This document shows positions 8,246 to 17,176 of a DNA stretch of 64,000 nt, in pieces. The notes beneath the pieces are model-generated. The model was not told the origin of the DNA, did no database searches, and was given only the letters and a program-made list of their open reading frames with translations. The translations under genes were made by a program, and so were the position numbers. Within the stretch, counting starts at the first letter, position 1. Each line of letters starts with the position of its first letter. This DNA comes from CAIKZZ01 sp035604595 (GTDB lineage: Bacteria; Pseudomonadota; Gammaproteobacteria; Steroidobacterales; Steroidobacteraceae): contig DATNIE010000021.1 in assembly GCA_035604595.1 (NCBI GenBank), positions 38,766 through 102,765 on the forward strand. The letters are read 5' to 3'.

Positions 8246-8335
8246 ATGGAAGTCGTATTGCTACTGCTCGATGAGATCGACGACCTGTGTGCGATGGTCT
8301 GGCAGCGGGCGGTGACCCTGTTCGGCGACCGCTGA
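8246..8335 (+). CDS. Possible 29-residue small protein
   Basis: ATG 8246 follows GGCGAGG with 5-nt spacing, a good ribosome binding site. The frame reads MEVVLLLLDEIDDLCAMVWQ and ends in a short basic tail. The hydrophobic start followed by an acidic stretch resembles small amphipathic proteins. TACAGT at 8210-8215 is a possible -10. It sits between parA and htpG. No homologue is known to me, so this is a candidate only. Confidence 0.35.
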   Translation: MEVVLLLLDEIDDLCAMVWQRAVTLFGDR

Positions 8336-8359
8336 CGGCCAGGGTGCCTCGCGGCGCCT

Positions 8360-8388
8360 CTTGATTCCAGCCGATCTGCCCCTACAGT
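8360..8388 (+). promoter_or_regulatory. htpG promoter with sigma-32-like elements
   Basis: CTTGATT (8360-8366), 12 nt, then CCCC (8379-8382) and TACAGT (8383-8388). The spacing and boxes resemble the heat-shock consensus CTTGAA/CCCCAT. Read as sigma-70, TTGATT and TACAGT are 16 nt apart. A heat-shock promoter is expected before htpG. Confidence 0.55.
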
Positions 8389-8448
8389 GGGCGCGCCTGC
8401 CGGTCTTAGGCGGGCACCCAGTCAGCCGCTTGCCCGGGGCAGATCGAC

Positions 8449-10356
8449 ATGACGAGCGCGACCCAGCGCGAAACGCGCGGTTTCCAGGCCGAGGTGAAGC
8501 AGCTGCTTCGCCTGGTGATCCACTCGCTGTACTCCAATCGCGAAATCTTCCTGCGCGAGCTGATATCGAACGCCTCGGACGCCTGTGACCGGCTGCGGTT
8601 CCGCTCGCTTGCCGATCCCGCTCTTCTCGAGGGCGCGGCCGACCTGACAATCGACGTCGACTTTGACGCCAACGCACACACGATCACGGTCACCGATTCC
8701 GGCATCGGCATGAGCCGCGCGGAGATCACGGAGCATCTCGGGACGATTGCGAAGTCCGGGACCGCCGAGTTCCTCGCCCAGCTCTCCGGTGACCAGCAGA
8801 AGGATGCCCAGCTGATCGGCCAGTTCGGCGTCGGCTTCTACTCGTCGTTCACCGTGGCGGACCGGGTTGAGGTCTACACGCGCCTGGCCGGCAGTGACGC
8901 CGCCGACGGCGTGCGCTGGGAGTCGGACGGTTCGGGCGAGTTCACCGTCGAGAACGCGACCATCGACCGGCGCGGCACACGCGTCGTGCTGCACCTGAAA
9001 GAGGATGCCCGGGACTTCGCCGATGCCTGGCGGCTGCGCGGCCTGATCAAGCGCTATTCGGATCACATCGCCTTTCCGGTGCGGATGCCGCAGCAGCCGG
9101 GCGGTCGGGACAACGCGGCGACGGTGCCCGCCGCCGGGCGCTTCGAGGTCGTCAACAGCGCCCAGGCCCTGTGGACCCGCCCGCGCACGGAACTCAAGGA
9201 CGAGGACTACATCGAGTTCTACAAGCACATCGCCCACGACTTCTCGGCCCCGCTTGCCTGGGCGCACAACCGCGTCGAGGGCAAGCGCGAGTACACGCTG
9301 CTGCTGTACCTGCCGGAGCGGGCGCCGCTCGACCTGTGGAGTCGGGACGCGCCGCGGGGCCTGAAGCTGTACGTGAAGCGCGTGTTCATCCTGGACGATG
9401 CCGAGCAGTTCCTGCCGCTGTACCTGAGGTTCGTCAAAGGGGTCGTCGACTCGAGCGACCTGCCGCTCAACGTCTCGCGCGAGCTGCTGCAGGAAGACCC
9501 GGAGATCGAGGCGATGCGCTCGGGAATCGCACGGCGTGTGCTCGATCTGCTGGCACGTCTCGCCAAGGAGGAACCCGCGAAGTATCTCGCCTTCTGGAAG
9601 CAGTTCGGCCCGGTCCTCAAGGAGGGCATCGCCGAGGATGCCGCCAATCGCGAGCGCATCGCGCGGCTGCTCCGGTTCGCGACCACGCACGGCGAACGCG
9701 AGGCCCAGGAGCAGTCGCTCGACGACTATCTCGGCCGGCAGCTGCCCGGACAGAAGCACATCTACTATGTGGTCGCCGACACCTGGAACGCCGCGCGCCA
9801 GAGCCCGCACCTCGAGCGGTTGCGCCAGAAGCGCGTCGAGGCGCTGTTGCTGTCGGACCGCGTCGATGAGTGGATGATGTCCTACCTCGGCGAGTACGAG
9901 GGCAAGTCGTTCCGCGACGTCGGGCGCGGCGATCTCGATCTCGGCGAGCTGCTGAGCCCCGAGGAACGGGCGGCCGAGGACAAGAGCACTGAGGCGGCGC
10001 TCGCGCTCTGCGGCAGGCTGCGGGAGGCACTGTCCGGGCGCGTCGACAGCGTGCGCGCCACCCAGCGTCTCGCCGAGTCTCCTGCCTGCCTGGTGCGCGG
10101 CGCGGACGACTACGGTGCGCAGATGCGCAAGCTCCTCGAGGCGGCCGGGCAGAAGCTGCCGTCCACGCGACCCACGCTCGAGGTCAACCCCGCGCATCCG
10201 CTCGTGGTCCGGCTCGAGGGCCTGCCGGACGGCGAGCAGTTCCGGGACCTTGCGCGCCTGCTGCTCGATCAGGCGACGCTGGCGGAGGGTGGCCAGCTCG
10301 CCGAGCCCGGCGAATTCGTCAAACGGCTGAACCGGCTGCTGCTCGCGGGCCCGTGA
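8449..10356 (+). CDS. htpG: Molecular chaperone HtpG (Hsp90 family)
   Basis: At 635 residues it has the full bacterial Hsp90 length. The N-terminal GHKL ATPase shows REIFLRELISNASDACDRLR (ATP-contacting Asn/Asp), then VTDSGIGM and IGQFGVGFYSSF. The middle domain carries LPLNVSRELLQ, where the conserved Arg reaches the gamma-phosphate. The C-terminal domain mediates dimerisation. HtpG is an ATP-driven cytosolic chaperone acting with DnaK on late folding intermediates. It has its own promoter with sigma-32-like boxes and stands as a single gene; the next gene begins 84 nt downstream. Confidence 0.97.
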   Translation: MTSATQRETRGFQAEVKQLLRLVIHSLYSNREIFLRELISNASDACDRLRFRSLADPALLEGAADLTIDVDFDANAHTITVTDSGIGMSRAEITEHLGTIAKSGTAEFLAQLSGDQQKDAQLIGQFGVGFYSSFTVADRVEVYTRLAGSDAADGVRWESDGSGEFTVENATIDRRGTRVVLHLKEDARDFADAWRLRGLIKRYSDHIAFPVRMPQQPGGRDNAATVPAAGRFEVVNSAQALWTRPRTELKDEDYIEFYKHIAHDFSAPLAWAHNRVEGKREYTLLLYLPERAPLDLWSRDAPRGLKLYVKRVFILDDAEQFLPLYLRFVKGVVDSSDLPLNVSRELLQEDPEIEAMRSGIARRVLDLLARLAKEEPAKYLAFWKQFGPVLKEGIAEDAANRERIARLLRFATTHGEREAQEQSLDDYLGRQLPGQKHIYYVVADTWNAARQSPHLERLRQKRVEALLLSDRVDEWMMSYLGEYEGKSFRDVGRGDLDLGELLSPEERAAEDKSTEAALALCGRLREALSGRVDSVRATQRLAESPACLVRGADDYGAQMRKLLEAAGQKLPSTRPTLEVNPAHPLVVRLEGLPDGEQFRDLARLLLDQATLAEGGQLAEPGEFVKRLNRLLLAGP

Positions 10357-10440
10357 GGTCGGGGCGGTGACGCCCGGGCGTCCGATGCCCTCATAATGGC
10401 GGCCTCGTCAGCACAGGCCTAGGCGGGCCAGGGGCATCGC

Positions 10441-10962
10441 ATGTCGTGTTTCTCGATCTCGAAGGGGGCGTTCGCCGCGCTCACCGTGTGTGCCGCAGCC
10501 CTCGCCTGCGCCGACCCGCCGGCAACTGCCCGCACAGCCCCGCCGGCAGCGGCAGCGACCAGCGCTCCCGCCACATCCGGCGATGCTGCCCGCCAGGCCG
10601 CCGAGGCCGAGGGGCTCAAGATCACCGACCTCACGGTCGGCACAGGCGCACCGGCCACGGTCGGAGCCCTCGTGCGGGTCCACTACACCGGGTGGCTGCT
10701 GGATGCCACTGCGCCCGAGGGCAAGGGCGCAAAATTCGACAGCTCCGTCGACCGGCACGAGCCATTCGTGTTCCAGCTCGGGAAGCAGCGGGTCATCCGC
10801 GGCTGGGACCTCGGCGTTGCGGGGATGCAGGCTGGCGGCAAGCGCCGGCTCGTCATTCCTGCGACGCTCGGCTACGGCGCGCGAGGCGCCGGCACCGTGA
10901 TCCCGCCGAATGCGACGCTGGTCTTCGAGGTGGAGCTCATCGATTTCCTGCCGCCGTTGTGA
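10441..10962 (+). CDS. FKBP-type peptidyl-prolyl cis-trans isomerase, predicted lipoprotein
   Basis: The protein has 173 residues. A signal sequence ends at an ALAC lipobox with Cys 23, followed by an Ala/Pro/Thr-rich linker to about residue 55. The FKBP domain (about 60-173) shows VRVHYTGWLLD, KFDSSVDR, VIRGWDLGVAGMQ and GYGARGAGTVIPPNATLVFEVEL. These contain the aromatic pocket residues of active isomerases. It should accelerate prolyl isomerisation in periplasmic proteins while anchored to a membrane. A near-perfect CATAAT (10392-10397) upstream may be its -10. Confidence 0.88.
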   Translation: MSCFSISKGAFAALTVCAAALACADPPATARTAPPAAAATSAPATSGDAARQAAEAEGLKITDLTVGTGAPATVGALVRVHYTGWLLDATAPEGKGAKFDSSVDRHEPFVFQLGKQRVIRGWDLGVAGMQAGGKRRLVIPATLGYGARGAGTVIPPNATLVFEVELIDFLPPL

Positions 10963-11014
10963 GCGGCGCGGAGGCAACGGGCGGCCGGCGAGGCGCGGCC
11001 GAGGAGCACCGATC

Positions 11015-12310
11015 ATGAGACCGACGCCGCTGTTGCTCGCCTTGCTTGGCCTGGCGCTGCCAGCGGCCGCCGGCGCCGCAACGCTGATCCACGCCGGCCG
11101 CCTGATCGATGCGATCGGCAATGCACCCCGGACCGAGATCACGGTCGTCGTCGACGGCACCGAGATCAAGGCCGTCGAGCAGGGCTACCGCGTGCCGGCT
11201 GCCGGCGACACGGTCATCGAGCTTAAGAATGCGACCCTGCTGCCTGGCCTGTGGGACATGCACGTGCACCTGACGAGCGAGTACAGCAAGAACGCGCAGC
11301 TCGAAGGTTTCACGCTCAATGAGGCCGACGTGGCGTTGCGGGGCGCCGCGTTCGCCGAGCGGACGCTGAACGCGGGATTCAAGACGGTCCGTGACCTCAA
11401 CTCGATGTTCAACGCCTCGATTGCCCTACGCAACGCGATCAACAAGGGACTCGTCAAGGGGCCGCGCATCTTCGCCGCGGGCAGGGCGATCTCAACCACG
11501 GGCGGGCATGCGGATCCGACGAACGGCTGGGCGCAGCGGCTGATGGGCCAGCCGGGTCCGCGCGAGGGCGTCATTAACGGCCCTGTCGATGCGGCCGAGG
11601 CTGTCCGGCAGCGTTACAAGGATGGGGCGGACACGATCAAGATCATGGCCACGGGCGGGGTGCTGTCGGTGGCCAAGAACGGCCTCAACCCGCAGTTCAC
11701 GGAGGAAGAGATCCGCGCAGTCGTCACGATCGCCCGTGACTACGGCTTCAAGGGCGCGGCCCACGCACACGGCGCAGAGGGTATCAAGCGGGCGGTCCGG
11801 GGCGGCGTCGACTCGATCGAGCACGGCACGTTCATGGACGACGAGGCGATGCGGCTGATGAAGGAGAAGGGCACGTACTACGTGCCCACGCTGTCGGCGG
11901 GCCGCTGGGTGGCGGAGCACGCCAAGGATCCGGACTTCTTCCCGGCGCTGGTGCGGCCGAAGGCCGCCTCGATCGGCCCGCAGCTGCAGGGCACCTTCAC
12001 GAAGGCCTACAAGGCAGGCATCCGGATCATGTTCGGCACGGACACCGGCGTCTCGGCGCACGGCGACAACGCCCGGGAGTTCCGCTACATGGTCGAGGGC
12101 GGCATGCCGGCGCTCGAGGCCATCAAGGCTGCGACGATCGTGCCGGCCCGGTTCATGGACATGGCCGACCGGCTGGGCTCGGTCGAGGCTGGCAAGCTCG
12201 CGGATCTCGTGGCGGTGCCGGGCGATCCGCTCGCCGATATCACCGCGATGGAGCGGGTGCAATTCGTGATGAAGGACGGCAAGGTCTACAAGGACCTGCG
12301 CCCGCCGTGA
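11015..12310 (+). CDS. Secreted metal-dependent amidohydrolase (imidazolonepropionase/prolidase-like subfamily)
   Basis: The protein has 431 residues. A signal peptide (RPTPLLLALLGLALPAAAGA) gives a periplasmic location. The amidohydrolase barrel shows the DMHVHL metal pair (His 83, His 85), an IKIMATGG strand with a probable metal-bridging Lys near 209, AHAHGAEG near 249, SIEHGTF near 271 and the FGTDTG Asp near 343. This pattern belongs to the group annotated as Xaa-Pro dipeptidases or imidazolonepropionase-like hydrolases; the substrate is unknown. GAGGAG before ATG 11015 fixes the start, although the frame is open further up. It overlaps the next hydrolase by 4 nt. Confidence 0.85.
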   Translation: MRPTPLLLALLGLALPAAAGAATLIHAGRLIDAIGNAPRTEITVVVDGTEIKAVEQGYRVPAAGDTVIELKNATLLPGLWDMHVHLTSEYSKNAQLEGFTLNEADVALRGAAFAERTLNAGFKTVRDLNSMFNASIALRNAINKGLVKGPRIFAAGRAISTTGGHADPTNGWAQRLMGQPGPREGVINGPVDAAEAVRQRYKDGADTIKIMATGGVLSVAKNGLNPQFTEEEIRAVVTIARDYGFKGAAHAHGAEGIKRAVRGGVDSIEHGTFMDDEAMRLMKEKGTYYVPTLSAGRWVAEHAKDPDFFPALVRPKAASIGPQLQGTFTKAYKAGIRIMFGTDTGVSAHGDNAREFRYMVEGGMPALEAIKAATIVPARFMDMADRLGSVEAGKLADLVAVPGDPLADITAMERVQFVMKDGKVYKDLRPP

Positions 12311-12972
12311 CCGGCACCGACCCGGCCGGCGCCACGCGGCCGTTCCGCCGCCCGGAACTGGAGCGCGTGATCGTCACGGGCCCGGCCGGGGCGCTCGAGG
12401 CGGTCGCCGAGACACCCGCCGGGTTCGGCGGCGCGCAGTGCGCGGTCATCTGCCATCCCCATCCGCTGTATGGCGGCACGATGGACAACAAGGTCGTGAC
12501 GATCACGGCTCGCGCGCTTCAGGAGGCGGGAATTGCCACCGTGCGTTTCAACTTCCGCGGTGTCGGTGCGAGCGAGGGCAGCTTCGATGATGGCCGCGGC
12601 GAGACCGAGGACGCGCTCGCGGTCGCCGACTGGGCCATCCGGCGCTGGCCAGCGGCACGGCTCAGCGTCGCGGGGTTCTCGTTCGGATCCTTTGTCGCCT
12701 TTCAGCTCGCCAGCCGGCGGCCGGTCGAACGCCTGTATACGATTGCGCCGCCCGTCCAGCGCTTCGATTTCGCCACGCACCGCGTGCCGGCGGTGCCGTG
12801 GGTCGTCATCCAGGGCGACCGCGATGAGCTGGTGGACGTTGCGGCGGTGCTCGAGTGGACGCGCAGCGTCGTCCCGCCGCCGACCGTCGTCGTGATCGAG
12901 GGGGCCGAGCACTTCTTCCACGGACGGCTCAACGATCTGCGGACGGCCGTGCAGGCGAACCTCGGCCGCTGA
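12307..12972 (+). CDS. Alpha/beta hydrolase (COG2945-like)
   Basis: The protein has 221 residues. It shows CHPHPLYGGTMDNKV near residues 49-63, FNFRGVGASEG near 80-90, the nucleophile elbow GFSFGS with Ser 125, and a C-terminal GAEHFFHG with the likely catalytic His 202. This matches the small cytosolic hydrolases of COG2945. It starts at a GTG overlapping the amidohydrolase stop, so the two are one transcriptional unit. The substrate is unknown, probably a small ester or amide. Confidence 0.85.
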   Translation: MTGTDPAGATRPFRRPELERVIVTGPAGALEAVAETPAGFGGAQCAVICHPHPLYGGTMDNKVVTITARALQEAGIATVRFNFRGVGASEGSFDDGRGETEDALAVADWAIRRWPAARLSVAGFSFGSFVAFQLASRRPVERLYTIAPPVQRFDFATHRVPAVPWVVIQGDRDELVDVAAVLEWTRSVVPPPTVVVIEGAEHFFHGRLNDLRTAVQANLGR

Positions 12973-13013
12973 CGGCGGCCGGCCCGCGGATCATCACGCG
13001 AGGCCCGCACACG

Positions 13014-13045
13014 AAAAAGCCGGGGCGGCAGGCCACCCCGGCTTT
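13014..13045 (-). terminator. Rho-independent terminator of the HU gene
   Basis: On the minus strand a 10-bp stem (AAAGCCGGGG with CCCCGGCTTT) is extended by five T residues (13014-13018 complement). It lies 38 nt past the HU stop. On the plus strand only three T follow, so any termination of the hydrolase transcript would be weaker. Confidence 0.85.
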
Positions 13046-13083
13046 CGGGCACCGGCGGGACCGGCGGTCCCGAGGCGCGTCGA

Positions 13084-13395
13084 TCAGTTGACGAAGCCTT
13101 TCAGTGCCTTCAGGGCGACTGCGCGGACCTTTTTCGAGGCCGCCTTGGCCTTGAAGGTCATCTTTTCCCCGGTAAACGGGTTCACGCCCTCGCGCGCCTT
13201 GGTGGCGGGCTTCTTCACAACCTTGAGCTTCAGCAGGCCGGGCAGGGTGAACAGGCCCGAGCCCCGCAGGCTCTTCTTGATGATGCCGTGCAGCGAGTCG
13301 AAGACCGCTGCGACGTGCTTCTTCGACAGCTCCGTGTCTTTCGCGATCGTCGACAGAATTTCGGACTTGGTCGGTGCCGTGTTCTTTTTCGCCAT
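13084..13395 (-). CDS. HU/IHF-family nucleoid DNA-binding protein
   Basis: The protein has 103 residues, slightly longer than HU (about 90). The N-terminal helices (TKSEILSTIAKDTELSKKHV) lead into a beta-arm with REGVNPFTGEKMTFKAK, close to the canonical arm tip RxxRNPxTG but lacking its first Arg pair. The C-terminus is Lys/Ala-rich. Such proteins bend DNA and compact the nucleoid. AGAGGAG 6 nt before ATG 13395 is a strong ribosome binding site. A promoter candidate and a terminator frame it as a single-gene transcript. Whether it is a core HU or an accessory paralogue cannot be told from sequence alone. Confidence 0.88.
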   Translation of the reverse strand: MAKKNTAPTKSEILSTIAKDTELSKKHVAAVFDSLHGIIKKSLRGSGLFTLPGLLKLKVVKKPATKAREGVNPFTGEKMTFKAKAASKKVRAVALKALKGFVN

Positions 13396-13511
13396 TGATC
13401 TCTCCTCTGGGTTATCGATCTGGGTCGTTGTTTTTCCGAGTAATCTTCGGGTCCTGTTGCCTGCGTCATTCCGCCGGAAGTCGCCGGGAGCGCCCGAAGA
13501 CCGAAAAAAAC

Positions 13512-13540
13512 AGTAGAAAAACGCCTGCCGTTTGCTTCAA
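13512..13540 (-). promoter_or_regulatory. Candidate promoter of the HU gene
   Basis: On the minus strand TTGAAG (13535-13540) and TCTACT (13512-13517) are 17 nt apart, each matching 4 of 6 sigma-70 consensus bases. The leader would be about 110 nt. Confidence 0.4.
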
Positions 13541-13594
13541 CCGCGCGCGACAATACCACACCGATCGCACAATTCCACTATGTTTTCCGATGTT

Positions 13595-13900
13595 TCAGGG
13601 CTGCGAAGTGCGCGCCAGCGCGGCGCCGAGCGCCGCTGGCAGACGCTTCGGTTCGACCACCCGCACGACCTTGTCGCGACCAGCGGTGCCGCGGACCAAG
13701 CTGGTGCGCGACGCGGCGATGCCGAACTGTGCTGCCAGGAAGCGCAGCAGGTGAGCGTTGGCGGCGCCGTCGACCGGCGGCGCGGTGATCAGCACGCGCA
13801 GGCGCTTCCCGTCGATGAGCAGCTGATCGCGCGAGGCGCGCGGCTGGACGCGCAGCGTGAGCACGAGGTCAGCGCCGTCCCACCGATACCACTCGGTCAT
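13595..13900 (-). CDS. yggU: YggU/DUF167 family protein
   Basis: The protein has 101 residues, with LRVQPRASRDQLL, a central RVLITAPPVDGAANAHLLRFLA and SLVRGTAGRDKVVRV, which match the YggU/DUF167 fold. The function is unknown. It overlaps yggT by 4 nt (13897-13900) and is the last gene of the yggS-proC-yggT-yggU series, an order common in Gammaproteobacteria next to pilT. Confidence 0.9.
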   Translation of the reverse strand: MTEWYRWDGADLVLTLRVQPRASRDQLLIDGKRLRVLITAPPVDGAANAHLLRFLAAQFGIAASRTSLVRGTAGRDKVVRVVEPKRLPAALGAALARTSQP

Positions 13901-14457
13901 CCGCCGCCCAGGAGCAGCGGGGCAATCCGGCCGGTCAGCACCATGCGCAGCACTACCAGCAGCAGGATCACCACCAGTGGCGACAGATCCAGGCCGCCCA
14001 GCAGGGGCAGTGCCCGCCGGAAGGGGCCTAGCAGCGGTTCGACGAGGTCGGCGAGCAGCCGTCCGGCGGGGCTGTAGCCGTCCGGCGCCACCCAGCTCAA
14101 GATCGCGTACACGAAGACCGCGACCAGCAGCACGAGCAACGTCGTGTCGAGCAGCGCGACCAGCGCGAGCGGGAGGAGCCGCGCGACCGACGGCAGCCCA
14201 CCGAAGTCGACCAGCAGCACGAGCGCCGTGCGCACGAGCTGGGCGAGGAACAGCGCCACCAGCGAGGCAGTGTCCACCCGGCCGAGGGGTGGCAGGACCC
14301 TGCGCAGCGGGATCACCAGCGGGTTGGTGATCCGGACAACGGCCTGGACCAGAGGATTGCGAAAATCCGTGCGCACCAGCTGAAACAGCAGCCGCAGCAG
14401 GAAGGCGCCAACAACCAGCGACAGCACCGAGTCGATCAGGAAGGAAAGCTCACGCAT
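13897..14457 (-). CDS. yggT: YggT family integral membrane protein
   Basis: The protein has 186 residues and consists of two copies of the YGGT unit. Hydrophobic segments lie near residues 5-27, 60-100, 105-125 and 160-180. The repeated signature FRNPLVQAVVRITNPLVIPLRR near residue 32 and a related DLVEPLLGPFRRALP near 137 mark the family. The E. coli homologue is an inner-membrane protein linked to osmotic tolerance. Coupled to yggU by a 4-nt overlap. Confidence 0.9.
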   Translation of the reverse strand: MRELSFLIDSVLSLVVGAFLLRLLFQLVRTDFRNPLVQAVVRITNPLVIPLRRVLPPLGRVDTASLVALFLAQLVRTALVLLVDFGGLPSVARLLPLALVALLDTTLLVLLVAVFVYAILSWVAPDGYSPAGRLLADLVEPLLGPFRRALPLLGGLDLSPLVVILLLVVLRMVLTGRIAPLLLGGG

Positions 14458-14477
14458 CGCCGCCTGTCCGCCTGCCC

Positions 14478-15329
14478 CTAGGCCCGGTCCCGCCCGAACT
14501 CGGCCGCCAGCTCCCGCGAGCGCCGGGCCGCCGCCGCGACCGCGCGGGCGACGATACCACGGAGATCGGCCGCCTCGAGCACCGCGACGGCCGCCGCCGT
14601 CGTGCCGCCCTTCGAGGTGACCTGTGCGCGCAGCGTCGCCGGGTCATCGGTCGAGGTCGTCGCTAGGCGCGCGGCGCCCGCCGCCGTGTCGAGCGCAAGC
14701 CGGCGCGCGACCGCGGGCGCGAGGCCTTCGGCGATTGCGGCGGCCTCGAGGAGCTCCATCAGCAGGAAGAAATACGCGGGGCCGCTGCCCGACACGGCGG
14801 CGACTGCGTCGAGTTCGGCTTCACTCCCGACCCACACGACGTTGCCCACCGCCTCGAGCAGCGTGTGCGCCGTGTTCCGCGCCGATTCTGGCACCGCCGG
14901 CGCCGCGTAAAGCGCCGTGGCTCCGGCTCCGACCAGAGCCGGACGGTTGGGCATCGCCCTCACGACTGTCGCGCCCTGGCCGATCCAGCGGGCGATGTCC
15001 GCGGTATGCACGCCGGCCGCAATCGACACGACGAGCGGGCGCCGGGCCGCGGCGAGGGACGCAAGCCCCCGCGCGACCTCGGCAAGCAGCTGTGGCTTGA
15101 CCGCCAGCAGCCACACCTCACCAAACGCTGCCGCAGCCGCGTTGTCGGCCTCGAGACGCAGTCCGGGAAAGGTCGCGGCGAGCCAGTCGCGCTGGCTCGC
15201 CGCGGGATCCGCGACCGCGATCGATGGCGCCGCGGCACCGCGGGCCAGCCAGCCGCCAACCAGGGCGCGCGCCATCTGGCCGCCGCCGATGACCGCGATG
15301 CGCGGCCATGTCCCCGGTGTCGATGTCAT
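14478..15329 (-). CDS. proC: Pyrroline-5-carboxylate reductase
   Basis: At 283 residues it has the usual ProC length (about 270). It catalyses the last step of proline synthesis, NAD(P)H reduction of 1-pyrroline-5-carboxylate. The N-terminal Rossmann motif IAVIGGGQMARALVGGW near residues 9-25 and the C-terminal signature AAVSGSGPAYFFLLMELLEAAA near 178-198 with DPATLRAQVTSKGGTT are all present. It lies only 5 nt downstream of yggS. Confidence 0.95.
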   Translation of the reverse strand: MTSTPGTWPRIAVIGGGQMARALVGGWLARGAAAPSIAVADPAASQRDWLAATFPGLRLEADNAAAAAFGEVWLLAVKPQLLAEVARGLASLAAARRPLVVSIAAGVHTADIARWIGQGATVVRAMPNRPALVGAGATALYAAPAVPESARNTAHTLLEAVGNVVWVGSEAELDAVAAVSGSGPAYFFLLMELLEAAAIAEGLAPAVARRLALDTAAGAARLATTSTDDPATLRAQVTSKGGTTAAAVAVLEAADLRGIVARAVAAAARRSRELAAEFGRDRA

Positions 15330-15334
15330 CTGGG

Positions 15335-16030
15335 TCAGTCCCGCGGGCCAAACACGGCAGTTCCGATCCGCACGTGGGTCGCACCCTCGAGGATGGCGGC
15401 CTCGAAATCGGCGCTCATCCCCATCGACAGTGCATCGAGGGCGAGCCCGTCACGGTTCAGATCATCGCGCAGCCGCCGCAGCTCGGCAAAAAAGCCGCGC
15501 TGCACCGGCCGGTGGTTGCTGGCGGGCGGCACGCACATCAGGCCGCGGAGCTGCAATCGCGGCAGCATGGCGACCGCGCGGGCGAGCGCCGGCAGCTCCG
15601 CAGGCGTCGCCCCGCCCTTGGCCGGCTCCGCGGCCAGCTTGACCTGCAGGAACACCTGCAGCGGCGGGCCATGGAAAGAACGCTGGGCCGACAGTCGCTC
15701 GGCGAGCTTGAGCCGGTCGACGGTGTGAACCCAGTCGAAGTGCTCGGCGACCGCGCGTGTCTTGTTGGTCTGCAGCTGGCCGATGAAGTGCCAGGCCACG
15801 CCGGTGCGGGGTATGGCGGCGATCTTGACGAGCGCCTCCTGGACGTAGTTCTCGCCGAAGTCGGTCAGGCCGGCCGAGCGCGCGGCGACCACCATCGCCG
15901 CCGGCTGCGTCTTGGTAACACCGACGAGGGTCACGCTTTCCGGTGCACGTCCGGCAGCGCGCGCTGCCGCCGCGATCTTTTCCCTGATGGCGGAAAGGTT
16001 TGCGGGCAAAAACTGCGGAGCCGTTAACAT
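15335..16030 (-). CDS. yggS: YggS-type pyridoxal phosphate homeostasis protein
   Basis: The protein has 231 residues. It is a single-domain PLP-binding TIM barrel without known catalytic activity that keeps free PLP and amino-acid pools in balance. The PLP-binding Lys lies in TLVGVTKTQP; DFGENYVQEAL, WHFIGQLQTNKTRAV and SMGMSADFEAAILEGATHVRIGT are all family signatures. An in-frame ATG at 16048 exists, but ATG 16030 aligns better with other members. Divergent from pilT, as in Pseudomonas. PdxH, which makes PLP, is encoded near 48 kb. Confidence 0.93.
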   Translation of the reverse strand: MLTAPQFLPANLSAIREKIAAAARAAGRAPESVTLVGVTKTQPAAMVVAARSAGLTDFGENYVQEALVKIAAIPRTGVAWHFIGQLQTNKTRAVAEHFDWVHTVDRLKLAERLSAQRSFHGPPLQVFLQVKLAAEPAKGGATPAELPALARAVAMLPRLQLRGLMCVPPASNHRPVQRGFFAELRRLRDDLNRDGLALDALSMGMSADFEAAILEGATHVRIGTAVFGPRD

Positions 16031-16052
16031 ATTCGAGCCCGAGTCCATTGGC

Positions 16053-16058
16053 TATACT
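16053..16058 (+). promoter_or_regulatory. Candidate -10 box for pilT
   Basis: TATACT lies 42 nt before the pilT start, in the short pilT/yggS divergent gap. No clear -35 is seen at the right distance. Confidence 0.4.
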
Positions 16059-16100
16059 GGCGCCGTCTCATCTCCGGCGGCCCCGGCCCCGGGAGTGTTC

Positions 16101-17141
<1,041 letters not shown>

Positions 17142-17176
17142 TGCACCTGCCGGACCCAAGGAACTGAGGCGCCGCC

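Noticed and set aside
10371..10384. 14-bp palindrome GACGCCCGGGCGTC after htpG as a terminator
   Set aside because: There is no loop of normal size and no T-run follows, so it is not supported as a Rho-independent terminator.
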